From Cordia subcordata (Eukaryota > Streptophyta > Magnoliopsida > Boraginales > Cordiaceae): a stretch of DNA of 64,000 nt. Shown here in pieces: positions 34,057-47,390 of the stretch. The notes beneath the pieces are model-generated. The model ran no database searches. It was not told the origin of the DNA and saw only the letters and a program-made list of their open reading frames with translations. How positions within the stretch are numbered: position 1 is the stretch's first letter; the number at the start of each line of letters is the position of its first letter. The stretch is from contig JAPTOF010000014.1 of assembly GCA_028554755.1 (NCBI GenBank), positions 5,270,001 to 5,334,000 on the forward strand, written 5' to 3'. The position numbers and the translations under genes were made by a program.

Positions 34057-35937
34057 TGATGTCGTCTCTTGAGTGCAAGCTCTAAACACCTGTAATCGCA
34101 CGAATCGATATACTGTAATGTGTACGAGAACGGGTGTAGAACCACAGGGAGGCTATGTTTTAGGATGGATTCTATAAACGAGTGTCCTAGAGAATGCCCA
34201 TAAGGAAACCGAAACTAACTATTTTTGGTATTTTTGGATAGTTGGGAGCTCTAACTAAATAAAATAGAACTACACTATGGAAATGAAAAGTTTAGAGACA
34301 AGCTATCTAGAGGGAACTAACAAATCGAGAGGATCAAGGTGACGTCTACTTGCTAATGGGTGATCCTAGACTCTAATACTATGGGATTACATGGAATGGC
34401 TCAATTACCGAATGCTCTTCAACTAGGTTGCTTAATTAGTGTCCTAATTTCTCCCTAGGACTCGGTACGGATCCGTCCTTAGGTGGCACCTCCTAGAGCT
34501 ATAGCGTGGTCTTTATGACCTGAGGCCTTAAGAGTGACCAATTAGCTTCCTAGGTGACCTAGAATGAACCAACCTAATACCTAAACCATTAGCTGGATTT
34601 AAAGCCAAGACCTAGTGTCGCTAGAGTCGACTAAATCTACCCGGAAACCTATTGGTTGGATTTAAAGCCAAAGGAGACTCGATCTAGACTAGTCTTAATT
34701 TAAACCTCGTCATTCTAGGGTTACTATAGTAGGATTTGACTCATTAGTACATTTATACATGTTCTAGGCTAAGGTGTTTGTGAATAAAAAGACCTATTCG
34801 ACTACCAAACATCATTATGATCGGATTACACCATTAAAAGCACTTTTGAACCAACATATATGCAATATTGAGGTCATATTTAATATGAGGCGTGCAAACA
34901 TACACATGGACATGAATATAAGCATTACCCACTTCATAAGATCTACACAGAAACACATAGACATGATTATAGAATGGATTAGAGGTGTTTAGTAGAAAAT
35001 AGACTACAATTTATACATGTGTAACTCTCGTAGGCATAATATCAAACACCTAAAGACATGTATTGAACAATAGCTAGTGAAACAAGAAAAACATAGCATA
35101 TGTATACACATTAAGCCATTGAATCCCATAATATAGAAGTATTGAATCAACCCATTACACAAATGTCATCACCCTAAACAAATCTATTCAAACATAATAT
35201 AATAAAGAATGAAAGAGAGAATAGAAAACTCCCCTTCCATCCTAGCAATTCCTGTACAAAATCTTTGAGAAGACCTCAATCCAAGTGTTTAAAACCTTTC
35301 AAATGAGCTTGAAACTAGGTGAAAAGTATGTGAGAGTGTATGTGCTAGAAGTGGGTGATGAGAGGAATTAGGGTTTGGGAGATGGGTGTAAAAGAATATG
35401 ACTTATTGTTTTATAAAATGGCAAAAAGTGGGCTTATATAGCTAATTTTTCGCTACTACCAGAACACTTAATTGGTGCACCAGTACCAAGGGACCTCTAT
35501 TCCGATAGTAGAAGCTTGCTCTCTATTTTTAGCAGAATAGTGAGCCGGTGCACTAGTACCCTAAAGCCAGTGTTCCGATAGAGCCTATTTGCTCTCTTTT
35601 GGCTTCGTTTTAGCTCCGTTTTGCTTCTGGCTTCTTTGGCCTTTGTTCAGAAGCCTCCAAACTTGATTTTCTTACACTTTTCATCTTCAATTATGCTTCC
35701 AATCCTTGTCCAAACCATCTGCATCTTCATTGATCTCCTAACAATCCTCAATCTCACCTATAATATCCAAAACAAGTCATTAATAGCATTTATCTTTTAA
35801 ACTCAACTATGTGCAGTTGTATATGCTTAAACCTATATCTAGTATAAGTGCTATACTAATGCAACTATTTAAGCTCAATCCACCTCCAAAATATAGACAA
35901 ATAACAATGCAAACACACACAAAAACACAACACATCA
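34057..35937 (-). repeat. Athila 3' LTR (left copy)
   Basis: Matches 43301-45184 over its whole length, roughly nine bases in ten by eye. It begins TGATGTCGTC and ends AACACATCA on the plus strand. A minus-strand TATATAAG lies near 35434-35441. Confidence 0.9.
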
Positions 35938-35965
35938 ACACCCCCAAACCTTCTCCTTTCTTGTC
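35938..35965 (-). other. Athila polypurine tract
   Basis: Directly next to the 3' LTR the minus strand reads AGGAGAAGGTTTGGGGGTGT, a purine-rich plus-strand primer site. A similar TTTGGGGGTG-type stretch occurs near 36848. Confidence 0.6.
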
Positions 35966-37329
35966 CCTAACCAAGCCCAATCTTAAGTTTATTTCTAAAG
36001 CTGATGCAAAGGGTTACTTAAGGGATTGATTCATTATCAAGGCTAGTTGAAAAAGCATGAAGGGGGCAATCCTATTGTTGAAAGATCCTTAAATCTCTTT
36101 GGATCCTCCCTCTACTCATAAGGTGCCTCATTCCTCGTGGGAATTTCCCAAGTAGCCATTCCGCCACAAGCCTATGATTCTAACTCACGCACACGGGAGG
36201 TTGATATTTTGTGCCCCCCTCAACTAACATGGCCTCCCCAACATGCACAAAGTCTCAAAGACAAGAGAGGAGAATAAACAAATACAATGGCTTATAAAAG
36301 TCTTATTCACATATATACAAAGAGGATAACTTGTGCTAAGTTGACATTGTGTCACTTATGCACTTACTCACAAAACTTTTTTGGTTCCTTTAGCTTTTTC
36401 TCTTTTCCAATTTTTTCAATTTTTCTACTTCTTTTCTCATCTTTTTGCACCATTTTTGCCTTTTTCAATTTTTTTGAATTTTTCATACTTTGCATTGCAT
36501 AGAAAGAAAGGAAAAAGAAAGGCTAAGGTATATAAAAAAGAACCAACCAAAAAAGGGGCACTCACATCAACAACCCTTTTTCTTCACTTTTTCCTACCAA
36601 ACTATAGGGTGGCTACAAGGGGCATTCTTAAAGTTCTTCACTCCCCATAACTTTCAAGGGCATCCCCTCTAAGACTCAGTCTTCAATCCACTCTATTCAC
36701 TTCCCCATAATGCTACTCATATTCACCAACCAATAGAGTAAATCACAATAGCCGACACAATGATCAACCAAGAAATAAACAACTCTACATACATTAAAAT
36801 TTGAAAAAATTTTCTCCATTTTTAACCAAATAATTGAATCTACCCTTACACCCCCAAACCTAAAGTTTGCTTGTCCTCAAACAAATAGAGCAAAGCACAT
36901 CAACAAGCAAATTGGCATTATAAAGTAAGTAAGGGTGGTGGGGATGGGGTTGAAACATAGGAAACAAGTGGAGAAATGATAGATACAACCTTGCATTGTC
37001 TTCAAACTTCTGTATGCCAATGATAAATCACCATACTACTAACCCTGTTACTCAAAATTCACAGACACTTACAAAGAATATAAGGTTAGTGGCTTAACTT
37101 ATGCAAACATGCATTGGCATGTGCAATAATAAGCAATGTTGTATCTTATGGGACAAAGGATCAGGATTCAACACTTTTGGTGTGGGTGAAGGAAAAAAAA
37201 AAGGAAATGAAACAAGTGCAAAATTGCAAAATTAAACCCAGGTTGCCTCTTAGTAACGCTAACCATTATGCCGTCAGCCAGACGATCATCTTCTCTTCTT
37301 CAATCTCTATAGATGGGGTCCTAAAGCAT
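35966..37329 (-). other. Athila 3' non-coding region
   Basis: This lies between the integrase end and the 3' LTR. It is pyrimidine- and A-rich, with no convincing env-like gene. Small open stretches at 36287-36672 are low-complexity TTTTC runs. A second polypurine-like site is near 36848. Confidence 0.5.
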
Positions 37330-40300
37330 TAAAACCTCCACACGAGCAATGCTCAGATCATATAGATGCTTTAGACGTTGCTCGTTCACTGTCAACTCTC
37401 AGCCATCCTTCAAGTCTTTGATCTTGACCACACCAAAAAGGTAGGAAACTAACACCTCATACGGACCATCCTATCTTAACTTAAACTCACCTAGAAAGAG
37501 CTTTAGACATGAGTTAAAACAGCCAAACTTTATCAAAGGTAGAGAATGATTTCTTAAGAATATGTTTTTTATGAATTCTTTTCATCCTATCCTTATAAAG
37601 CTTGGTGTTCTCATATGCCTCAAACCTAAGCTCCTTCAACTTCGCTAAGTCAAGCCTCTTTTTCTCACCCACTTTTGCTAAATCAAAGTTTAGGGCCTTA
37701 ATTGCCCAACAACCCCTATGCTCTAGTTATACCAGCAAGTGACAAGCTTTCCCATAAACCAATCTATATAGAGACATACCAGTGGGAGTCTTAAAGGCAG
37801 TACGATAAGCCCACAAAGTATCATGCAACCTAATAGACCAATCTCTCCTATCGGGCCTAACTGTTTTCTCTAAAATGTGCTTGATCTCTCTATTAGACAC
37901 TTCTACTTGTCTACTATTTTACAGGTGGTATGGAGTAGATACCTTATGGGTGACTGAATATCTTCTCAACAAGGCCTCTAAAGTCTTATGGCAAAAATGC
38001 GAACCCCTATCACTAGTCAAGACCCTAGGGACTCTAAATCTAGAAAAAAAAATGTTCTCTTTAATGAATTTCACCACTATCCTGTGGTCATTAATGCGTG
38101 TGGGAATAGCCTCAACCCATTTGGACACATAGTCTACGACCACTAAAATGTATTGGTACCCAAAGGAAAGTGGAAATGGTCCCATGAAATCTATACCCCA
38201 AACATAAAAAAGCTCACATAGAAGAATAGGGGATAACGACATCATATTTCTCCTAAAGTTGGACCCGGATTATTAACATCTAAGACACTTTTTACAATAC
38301 TCTTAGGCATCCCTAAAGAGAGTGGGCTAAAAGAATCCACATTGCAAGACCTTCGCTACAGTCTTCTTTCTACTAAAATGATTTCCATACCCCTAATTGT
38401 GACATATACTCAACATACTTTCAAACTCGCCCTCGGGCACACACCGGCGAATCACTTGATCTGCACATACCTTGAAGAGATAGGGATCCTCCCAAAAGAA
38501 ATGTCTAACTTGTGCTAGGAACCTATCTCTCTCCCTATTTTCCTAATGAGAGGGAAAACACCCTGTAGCAAGATAATTGACAATGTGAACGAACCATGGT
38601 ATGTGATGAGAGACGACAAACAATTGCTCATCGGGAAATGAATCACGAAAAGGAGATAGATCATTAAAAGACTTGCCAATAAGACGGGAAAAGTGATCCG
38701 CTACTAAGTTCTCATTACCCTTTTTATCCGAAATTCAACATCAATTTTTTTAAGAAGGAGCAACCATCTAATCAAACCGGGCTTAGATTCTTTCTTAGCT
38801 AGCAAATACCTCAATGTCGCATGATCGGTGTACACAATCACCTTGGACCCTAGGATATACGACCTAAACTTATCAAAGGAGAAGACTACTGCTAGAAGCT
38901 CTTTTTCTGTGGTGGTATAGTTCTTTTGGGCTTCATCAGGAGTCTTACTAGCATGGCACACTACATGGGGCAACTTATCTTGTCGTTGGCCTAAAACAGC
39001 TCCTATTGCATAATCGAATGCGTCACATATAACCTCAAATAGGACACTATAGTTAGGTGGTTAAATGATCGAGGATGTAGACAATAAGGATTTAAGCCTA
39101 TTAAAAGCTCTAATATACTCATCATTAAACTCAAAGGAGACATCTTGTGCTAAGAGCCTAGACAAAGGACATGCTATATGGCTAAAATCCTTTATGAACC
39201 TACGGTAGAATCCTGTATGCCCTAAAAAAGATCTAACATCCTTAACACACTTAGGGACAAGTAACTTCTCAATCAATTCTACCTTAGCTGGGTCAACTTG
39301 AATGCCACTATATGAGACAACATGACCCAACACTATCCCTTGTTGCACCATGAAGTGGGGTTTCTCCCAACTTAACACTAAGTTCTTCTCCACACAATGG
39401 TCTAAGACTAAAGAGAGGTGACTCAAGCACTGATCAAAACTATTACCAAAGACTGAGAATTCATCCATGAAAATCTCTAAATGTCTCTTAATCATGTCAC
39501 TAAAAAAATGGCCATCATACACCTCTAGAAAGTCGCTGGGGCATTACATAGACCGAAGGGCATTCTCCTATAGGCAAAAGTGCCATAGGGACAAGTAAAG
39601 GTTGTCTTCTCCTAGTCCTCGAGAAGCACAGGGATCTGATTATACCTGGAATAGCCATCTAGAAAGAAATAGTAGTTATGCCTAGTTACTCTATTTAAGA
39701 TCTAGTCTAGAAAAGGTAATGGAAAATGATCCTTCCTAGTTTTGGAGTTGAGCTTCCTATAGTCAATACAAACTCTCCAACCCGTGGGAGTACGCGTAGG
39801 GATAAGCTCTCCTCTCTCATTCTCTACAACTATGATCCTGGACTTCTTAGGGACGACTTGGACCGGACTAACCCACTTATTATCGGAGATCGGATAAATA
39901 ATGCTTGCATCTAAAAGCTTAATGATCTGTTTCTTAACTACTTCGCTCATGTGTGGGTTTAGCCTCCTTTGCATTTCCCTAGAAGGAATAACTCTATCCT
40001 CAAAATAGATACAATGCATGCAAACTAAAGGGTCAATTCCTCTTAAATCATCAATTTTCCACCCTATAGCCTTCCTGTGTTTCCTAAGAACCTCTAAAAG
40101 ACGCTCCTCATGCTCACTAGAAAGATCGAAAGCTTTGATAACCGGAAGGGTCTCACTGGGGCCTAGGAAAGCATACTTCAAATGATCGAGAAGGGCTTTG
40201 AGCTCTAAAGATGGGCTAGGCTCAACCAAGGGGGACTCAACCTTAACATCATCAATCGGAACATCACTAGATTCAAGACTAGAAGAAATAACCTCAAGTG

Positions 40301-41061
40301 ACTTTATCAACCAAAGAACTTTCAACTAAAGAGGTAGAAGCAACACATTTCCACTCTAAGGTCTCCAAATCAAAACTAGACAACAATTCCTCAAATTTTC
40401 TTAACTCTTCTCCATTAGCCACAGTTCTCTCTACAAAGTTCTTGACACAAGAATCAATCACATCAACTCTAAAGCACTCTTCTTCATCTTCTCCTCCTAT
40501 ACTAGCCCTATTCACTACCTCAGCAATATTCATGGTGGACCTCAAATTCCCAAATTTCATCTCTAATAACCCCAACCTACAATGAATAATAGCATCTGCA
40601 GTAGCAAGGAAGGGGCGACCTAATAGAATGAGGGTAGAATGCCTAGAATCATGACCCGAATCCATATCTAGTACTATAAAGTCAACAAGGTACACGAACT
40701 CATCTACTTGGACCATAACATCCTCTACCACACCCTTAGGTCTATGCTCGGATCTATTAGCTAGCTGAAGAGTAACATGTGTAAGGGACAACTCATCTAG
40801 ACCTAACTACTGATAGACGAAGTAGGGAATGAGATTCACACTGGACCCTAAATCTAGTAAGGCATGATCAATCTGAGTGTCACGGATCCTAAAAGGAATG
40901 GTGAAAGCTCTGGGGTTACTCATCTTGGCCTGAAGGCCATAAGTACAAATATTACTCACGTTCTCTGTAAGCCTCACCTTCTTAGGAATGTTCAATGACC
41001 TACACTTTCTTATACAAAGGTCCTTGAAGAACTTAGAATAGGATAGAATGGAAAGGATCAC
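37330..41061 (-). pseudogene. Athila pol: protease, RT, RNase H, integrase (decayed)
   Basis: Read leftward from 41061. The protease has DLGSSVNLIPY (about 40860-40828) and a C-terminal LILLGRPFLATADAI. RT runs from PLVCMHCIYF through MQRRLNPHM, WVSPVQVVPKK and GWRVCIDYRKLN to KDHFPLPFLD (39702); after a gap it continues at 39522 with IFMDEFSVFG. The family has FMDDFSVFG, so the second catalytic Asp is Glu. RNase H shows [12 protein letters not shown] and [15 protein letters not shown] (38973-38704). Integrase has GIDFMGPFP and SDRGSHF (38245-37919), then STPYHL, a stop and [10 protein letters not shown], and ends with LTVNEQRLKHLYD near 37370. Many stops and shifts exclude a working polyprotein. 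Confidence 0.85.
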
Positions 41062-41394
41062 ATCTATTAAAGGAAGATTGACCTTAAGGTCCTTAAAATG
41101 CTCTAGGATCTTGAAAAACCTAAAATCCTCACTAGGTGTGGGCTTCTCTCAAGCGGATGGAAAGGGAACTCTAGGTGAAACACCTCTAGACAGATGGGAG
41201 TCATCAATAGGCTCATTTCCCTCTCGATATGGGTGGGAAGTACTACTTTCTCCATGGTCTCTAATGGGCTCAACTCTCTCAACAGGACCCTCGCTAGCAT
41301 CTCCCTCAATAGGGCTACAATAGGGTTCTCTAAACTTGGAAGGACCACCAGGTGCAGGCATTGCAAAGTCAACTCCTACCTTATTATCCATTAC

Positions 41395-42880
41395 CTTACT
41401 ACCCCTAAGAGTGGTGAAGGCCTTAGCCTAGGCATAAGAGGGATAAGTGGTATCGATGGAGGAATAGGACTGGACTCTAGGGTTCACCTTTGGGTGAGAA
41501 GGTAATTTTTCAGGGTCTCTAGTGCTCAATTGCGGGGCAATCTGCCCTAACTGTGCCTCAAACTTAGCCATCTGCTACTTATAGCTAGCCATCTTTTGTC
41601 CATTATTGGCTAACTCCTACCACTGACTAACTAATACCTGTTGCTGATTCTCAATAAATTACATTAACTTCATCACATCATTATTAGGACACTGGTTACT
41701 AAAAGGAGCAGGGAGTACTGGTGGCTGAGGAGTACTAGGAAGCCTAGGTTGATTGACATGGTAAAACCCTGGAGGATTAGCAGGATAGGGTCGCTGCTGG
41801 AATGGGGCCTGGGGATATGAACTAGACTTATGCTGACCTTGTGTCCAAGAAAATTTTGGGTTGTCCCTCCAACCCGGATTGTACGTGTTCGAGTACAGAT
41901 TGTACTCACGAGAATAACCTTGAGTAGCACATACTTATTCTTTCATGAATTCAGGAAACTAGGGTGCTAAAGAGAAAGCTATGGTCTCATAAGATGACTC
42001 AGACAATGCAAATACCTCGACTACCAAAAGGGTAGAGAAAGAACCTACGGAACTAGTTCTATGACCATGAGAGGAAAGTGACGAAGAAATGAATTAATTT
42101 AACTTATTTGTTAAGGCCTCTACCTTAGCGGGTAAATCTAAAGAAATTCTAACCTCAATAACACTACTCTTAGTACCTCCTTGGCTAGACCTATCCATAG
42201 CAAAGTTTTGTAAAGAATTTGGCCATCAACTCCATTTTCTCCCATGCCTCAGTCAGTTTCAAAGTATAAAAGCCACTACCAGAGGCGGCATTGACCATCA
42301 TCCTATCTTGTTCATTTAAGCCTCGAAAGAAATATTGTAGTGGATCATGATTACCATACCCATGGTGTGGACACTATCTAAAAACGTCTTTGAATCTCTC
42401 CCAAGCCTCATGAAAGGATTCTAGGTCATGCTGGGAGAAAGTCATAATAGTAGTCCTAAGGTCGGCTGTCTTGGCCATGGGATAGAATTTTTGAAAGAAT
42501 TTAGATTGAAGCTCGGCCCATTAAGTGATGCAATCATTAGGTAAGGAATGCAACCAAGCCCTAGCCTTGTCCTTAAGAGAGAGAGGAAACAATTTTAGAT
42601 GTATGACCTCTTGGGAGACATTGGGGACATGGAGGGTGGAACTCATCTCAACAAAATTGGTAATATGCTCTAGAGGACTCTCATTACTTCTCCCACAGAA
42701 GGAAGGAAGCATGGCCAACATATTATGCTTAATCTCGAAATTCCTCTTCCCCAAACCCAAAATTTGAATAGCCGAATTAGGATCAAAGGCTTCGGGAAGC
42801 AAGAATTGCCTAAGAGTGGGTTCCTCATATGTGGATAGATTTTGTCTAAGGGGTTCTTGTCTAAGATGTCTTACAATCAT
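41395..42880 (-). pseudogene. Athila gag (decayed)
   Basis: The capsid precursor of the Athila-like element. From 42880 it reads MIVRHLRQEPLRQNL, then FCGRSNESPLEHITNFVE and LKLFPLSLKDKARAWLHSLP (to 42521), the retrotransposon gag domain. After a stop near 42520 decayed sequence continues leftward in changing frames, with Gln/Pro-rich parts near 41900-41400. No zinc knuckle was seen, which is usual for Athila gag. Confidence 0.7.
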
Positions 42881-43275
42881 ATCGGGTTTAGGGGAATAGG
42901 AGGATGATTTGGATCAGCCATCTCCTCAAGAAAATCTCCTAAATTCCTAAGATGTCTTACAATCCTATCGGGTTTAGGATTAAGGAGAACTAGAGGATTT
43001 CTAAGGGATCTCCTGCCAAGCATGCACAAACTATTCTAACTTCGGCCACTTCAACCCCTGAAAATTCAACAATCCTAAGACTACAGCAGATAAACCACAA
43101 TCCTAGAAAGTCTACTAAAAATGAAAACAAAAACAAAGGTAGATAAGCAAGTAACAAAGCAAGACAATATAAAGAATAAACAAGATAAGCAAAAACTAAA
43201 CAAAGTATAAAGCGGAAGGAAGAAACAAATAAAGGTACTACCAAAACACACAAGCAAAGAATGTCAACCACCGTG

Positions 43276-43295
43276 CCTTCCTAGCAACAGTGCCA
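43276..43295 (-). other. Athila primer binding site (tRNA-Asp type, mutated)
   Basis: The minus strand reads TGGCACTGTTGCTAGGAAGG five bases inside the 5' LTR. Known Athila primer sites read TGGCGCCGTTGCCGGGGA; the four differences over the shared 18 bases are C-to-T or G-to-A changes at CG or CHG sites. Confidence 0.75.
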
Positions 43296-43300
43296 AGAAC

Positions 43301-45184
43301 TGGATGTCGTCTCTTGAGTGCAAGCTCTAAAGACCCGCAAACGCACGGATCGATGCAGTGTAATGTGTACAAGAATGGGTGTCGAACCACAGAGAGGCTA
43401 TGTAGTGGGATAGATTCTATGTGTGTGTGTGTCCGAGAGAATGCCCAAAAGGAAACCTAAACTAACTATTTTTGGTATTTTTGGATGATCAGGAGCTCTA
43501 ACTAAAGAAAATAAAACTACACTATGGAAATGGAAAGTTTAGAGACAAGCAATCTAGAGAGAACTAATAAATGGAACGGATTAGGGTGAAGTCTACTTGC
43601 TAATAGGTGATCTTAGGCTTCAATACTATGTGATTACATGGAATGGCTTAATAACCGAATACTCTTCAACTAGGTTGCTTAAATAGTGTCCTAATTTCTC
43701 CCTAGGACTTGATATGGGTCCATCCCTAGGTGGTGCCTCTTAAAGCTACAGCGTGGTACTTATGACCTAAGGCCTTAAAAGTAACCAATTAGCTTCCCAG
43801 GTGACCTAGAATGAACTTGCCCTAGTGCCTAAACCATTGCCTGGATTTAAAGCTAAGACATAGTATCACTAAAGTCGACTAAATCTACTTGGAAACCTAT
43901 TGGCTAGATTTAAAGCCAAAGGAGACTCGATCTAGACCAGCCTTAATTTAAACCTCGTCATTCTAAGGTCACTATAGCGGGATTTGACTCATTAGCGCAT
44001 TCATACATGTTCTAGGCTAAGGTGTTCATGAATAAAAAGACCTATTCGACTACCAAACATCGTCATGCTCGGATTACACCATTAAAAGCACTTTTGAACC
44101 AACATGTATGCAATATTGAGGTTATATTTACTGCTTGGCATACAAACATACATATGGACATGAATATAAGCATTACCCACTTCATAAGATCCCTACATAA
44201 ACACATAGACATGATTATAGAGTGGATTAAAGGTGTTTAGTAGCAAATAGAATTCAATTTATACATGTGCAACTCTCATAGGCATATTATCAAACACTTA
44301 GATATGTATTGAGCAATAGCCATTGAACCAAGAAAAACATAGCATATATATATACATTATGCCACTGAATCCCATAATATAGAAGCATAGAATCAACCCA
44401 TTACACAAGTGTCATCACCCTAAAGAAGTCTACTCAAACATAATATAATAGAGGATGAAAGAGAGAATAGAAAATTTCCCTTCCATCCTAGCAATTCTTG
44501 TACAAAATCTTTGAGTAGACTTCAATCCAAGTGTTTAAAACTTCCAAATGAGCTTGAAACTAGGTGAAAAGTGTGTAAGTATATATGTGTTAAAAGTGGG
44601 TGATGAGAGGAATTAGGGTTTGGGAGATGGGTGTAAAAGAATATGACTTATTGTTTTATAAAAAGGCCAAAAGCGGGCTTATATAGCCAATTTTTCACGA
44701 CTACCAGAACACTTAACTGGTGCACCAGTACCAAGGGACCTCTATTCCAGTAGTAGAAGCTTACTCTCTATTTTTGGTGAAATAGTGAGTCGGTGCACTG
44801 GTACTCTGAAGCCAGTGTTTCGGTAGTGCCTATTTACTCTCTTTTGGCTTCATTTTAGCTCCATTTTGCTTTTGATTGCTTTGGCCTTTGTCCAAAAGCC
44901 TCCAAACTTGATTTTCTTCCACTTTTCATCTTCAATTATGCTTTCAATCCTTTCCCAAACCATCTCTATCTTCATTGATCTCCAAACAATCCTCAATCTC
45001 ACCTATAATATCCAAAACAGGTCATTAGTGTAGCATTTATCTCTTAAACTCAACTATGTACAATTGTATGCACTTAAGCCTATATCTAGCATAAGGACTA
45101 CACTAATGCAACCATTTAAGCTCAATACACCTCCAAAATATAGACAAATAACAATGCAAACACAAATAAAAACAAAACACATCA
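43301..45184 (-). repeat. Athila 5' LTR (right copy)
   Basis: The partner of 34057-35937. A TATA box (TATATAA on the minus strand, 44685-44679) marks the likely retrotransposon promoter. It has a GT-rich run near 43422 not in the other LTR. Confidence 0.9.
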
Positions 45185-45189
45185 TATGG

Positions 45190-47390
45190 CGTCTCGACCT
45201 CAATGCTGAAGCAACTTATTATAAGGAACTAGGGGTCGATATTGCGATAACCGTGGTAGAGTTTGCCACATTAAATGTGTCTCCACATGGCACATTTTAG
45301 ATTAAAGGCCTATCTCATACATGGAACCTGCACGAGAGGTATGACTTCAATATGGATATTACAGTTGGAACCTAAGGAAGAAGACGAATATAATGCCTTG
45401 GACGATGATGTTGACCCCGTGAATGAAAATATTGATGATAATGGGGCGAGTCGCAACACTGCACCAGTGTTGGAAGGAGATAAACCTATCGTTATCCAAA
45501 CTACTACACAAGAATATTATATGACTAGTAGGTACGAGCAATCAACCCGTCCAGTTTGGGATCCAGATCAGAAGAATTTTTGCCGAGGGCACGGTGTTCC
45601 CAACTAAGTTGGACATTATGAAGGTGGTATAAATGTATGTGACAAAGATACAACATGAATACATGGCAGAGAGATCCAATACGAGGTTATGGCTTGTTTG
45701 TTGCAAAAGCTCTTCGACATGCAATTGGGGATTACGCATAATTCTTAAATCCACTTATCGTTAGTTCAAAATAACAAAGTATTGTGGTGTACGTACTTGT
45801 TTGGGTGACAAAGGAAGTCATGACCATAGAAATGTCACCTCTGCCTTGGCCAAAAATATGGTCTAGCATTTCATAGTTGAGAAACCAAAATTTGAGGTTC
45901 ATTTTATATGAAATCACGTTAAAGATATCCTTAAAGTGGATATTTCATATGGGAAGGCATGGCATGGCTAAAATAAGGCCGTTGAATAAGTGTATGATGA
46001 TTGGGACACCTTGTACCATATTTTTCCATAGTTTTAAAGCTCTAAAGGCAACGAACCCAAGGATCGTTGTGAAGTACACATTTGCGGATGGTCCAACAAC
46101 CCACAATCAACTATTCGACAAGTGTTTTGGGCATTTGTTCCTTGTCTCGTAACATCGAAGCATTACCATTCTATAATTTCACTCGATGGTACACACTTGC
46201 GTGGAAAGTATAAGGGTCATCTTCTTGTTTCCTTAACGATAGACGCTAACGGTCAGATTTTGCCATTAGCATTTGCATTGGTCAATGATGAGAACATGCG
46301 TAGCTGGCCATGGTTCCTTTGGCATGTACGACATAATTTTCTTCAAGGTAAAGAGCATGTTTGCATTATATCTGATAGATATACAGGTATAGCTCATGCT
46401 GTGGAACAAATATCAGCTGATGGATAGCTACAAGTCAAGTACCGCGTTTACTTGAGACATCTCAAAAACAATGTGATGAAAAGTTTCCACAACCAATATA
46501 TCAAAGACATATGCTAGAAGGCTGGGACAGAATGCTAGTACACAAACATATAAAGGTTATGCAGCAAATTTTAATCGTTGACCAGAGAGAAGGGCAAGTT
46601 CTGTAGATGAGCATACGAAATGTTAAACGATCTCGATCACTCGACGTGGACATTGTGTGACGATGTAGGGTACCACTAGGTAATGACGACCACAAATAGT
46701 GTTGAGTGCTTTAATGGTGTTCTCGTTGGGGCAAAAGCCTTGCCAATCACTGCTTCGTATAGCGCACCTTTATGAAGCTACAAGAATACTTCTATAATAG
46801 GCTGATGCATACCATGCACTTGGCAGAACAAGAGATTGTCATCCTATTAAAATCAGAGAACTTTACGATAGATGGGAGGCAAAATCATACCATCACCGTG
46901 TTTGGGATTTCACCACCCTACATGTACATACCATGTGGCTTGTTTGCCTAATGGATTCACCCAACCAACTCATACATATGTGGTCAATTATGCAGAGAGG
47001 AAATATACATATGGTAAGTGTATAATCTATCACTTGACATGTTCTCATGCGCATTTAGTGGCACGAGGTTTGGGTGAACAAGCATCAGATCTTATTCCTA
47101 AGGAATTTATGGTGGAAGCCTATAAGGCGACATACTCAATCCCTTTTCAGCCATTAAGCTGCAAAGATTATTGGCCATCAGCACCATCATGGCAATTGTA
47201 ACCGAACCCAGGACGACTGCGACAAAGAAGAAGAGGACGATTAGGAGGTAGATGTATATCGAATGAAATGGATCTATCAAAACAAGGTGGATGAAGAAGG
47301 TGTTCAAATTGTCGTGAACAAGGACACAACAATTGCAGATGCCCCAAAATCCGAATAACTCCACGGGGAAGAGATAGGCTCATTTTGTCT
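45190..47390 (+). pseudogene. mudrA-3, 3' part after the Athila insertion
   Basis: The continuation of the MULE transposase: RLDLNAEATYYKELGVDIAI, TTTQEYYM (matches mudrA-2), then the catalytic region ISLDGTHLRGKYKGHLLVSL (about 46177) and CIISDRYTGIAHAVEQISADG (about 46362), so both Asp residues remain. NCFNGV-like SVECFNGVLVGAKALPIT is near 46695. The SWIM finger is readable near 47005-47050 (CTYGKC form, with Cys to Tyr: YTYGKCIIYHLTCSHAH). The CCHC knuckle is near 47308 (CSNCREQGHNNCRCPK). Numerous stops and frameshifts separate these blocks, so this is the most decayed mudrA here. It converges with PMD-3. Confidence 0.8.

Larger units (their letters stand above)
34057..45184 (-). mobile_element. 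Athila-like Ty3/gypsy LTR retrotransposon inserted in mudrA-3
   Basis: An 11.1-kb element on the minus strand with LTRs of 1881 bp (34057-35937) and 1884 bp (43301-45184). LTR ends form a 6-bp inverted repeat (TGATGT...ACATCA). Flanks TGTGG (34052-34056) and TATGG (45185-45189) fit a 5-bp target duplication with one change. A decayed tRNA-Asp-type primer site, gag, protease, RT, RNase H and integrase follow in order. The RT wording MQRRLNPHM..VVKKQIIKLLDA..IYPISD is typical of the Athila lineage. The LTRs differ at many positions, so the insertion is old. Confidence 0.9.

Noticed and set aside
36287..36672. Phe-rich open frames, possible env-like gene of the Athila element
   Set aside because: They are low-complexity TTTTC runs on the strand opposite to the element's genes.
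47165..47383. Minus-strand frames across the end of mudrA-3
   Set aside because: They are antisense shadows of the zinc-knuckle region.
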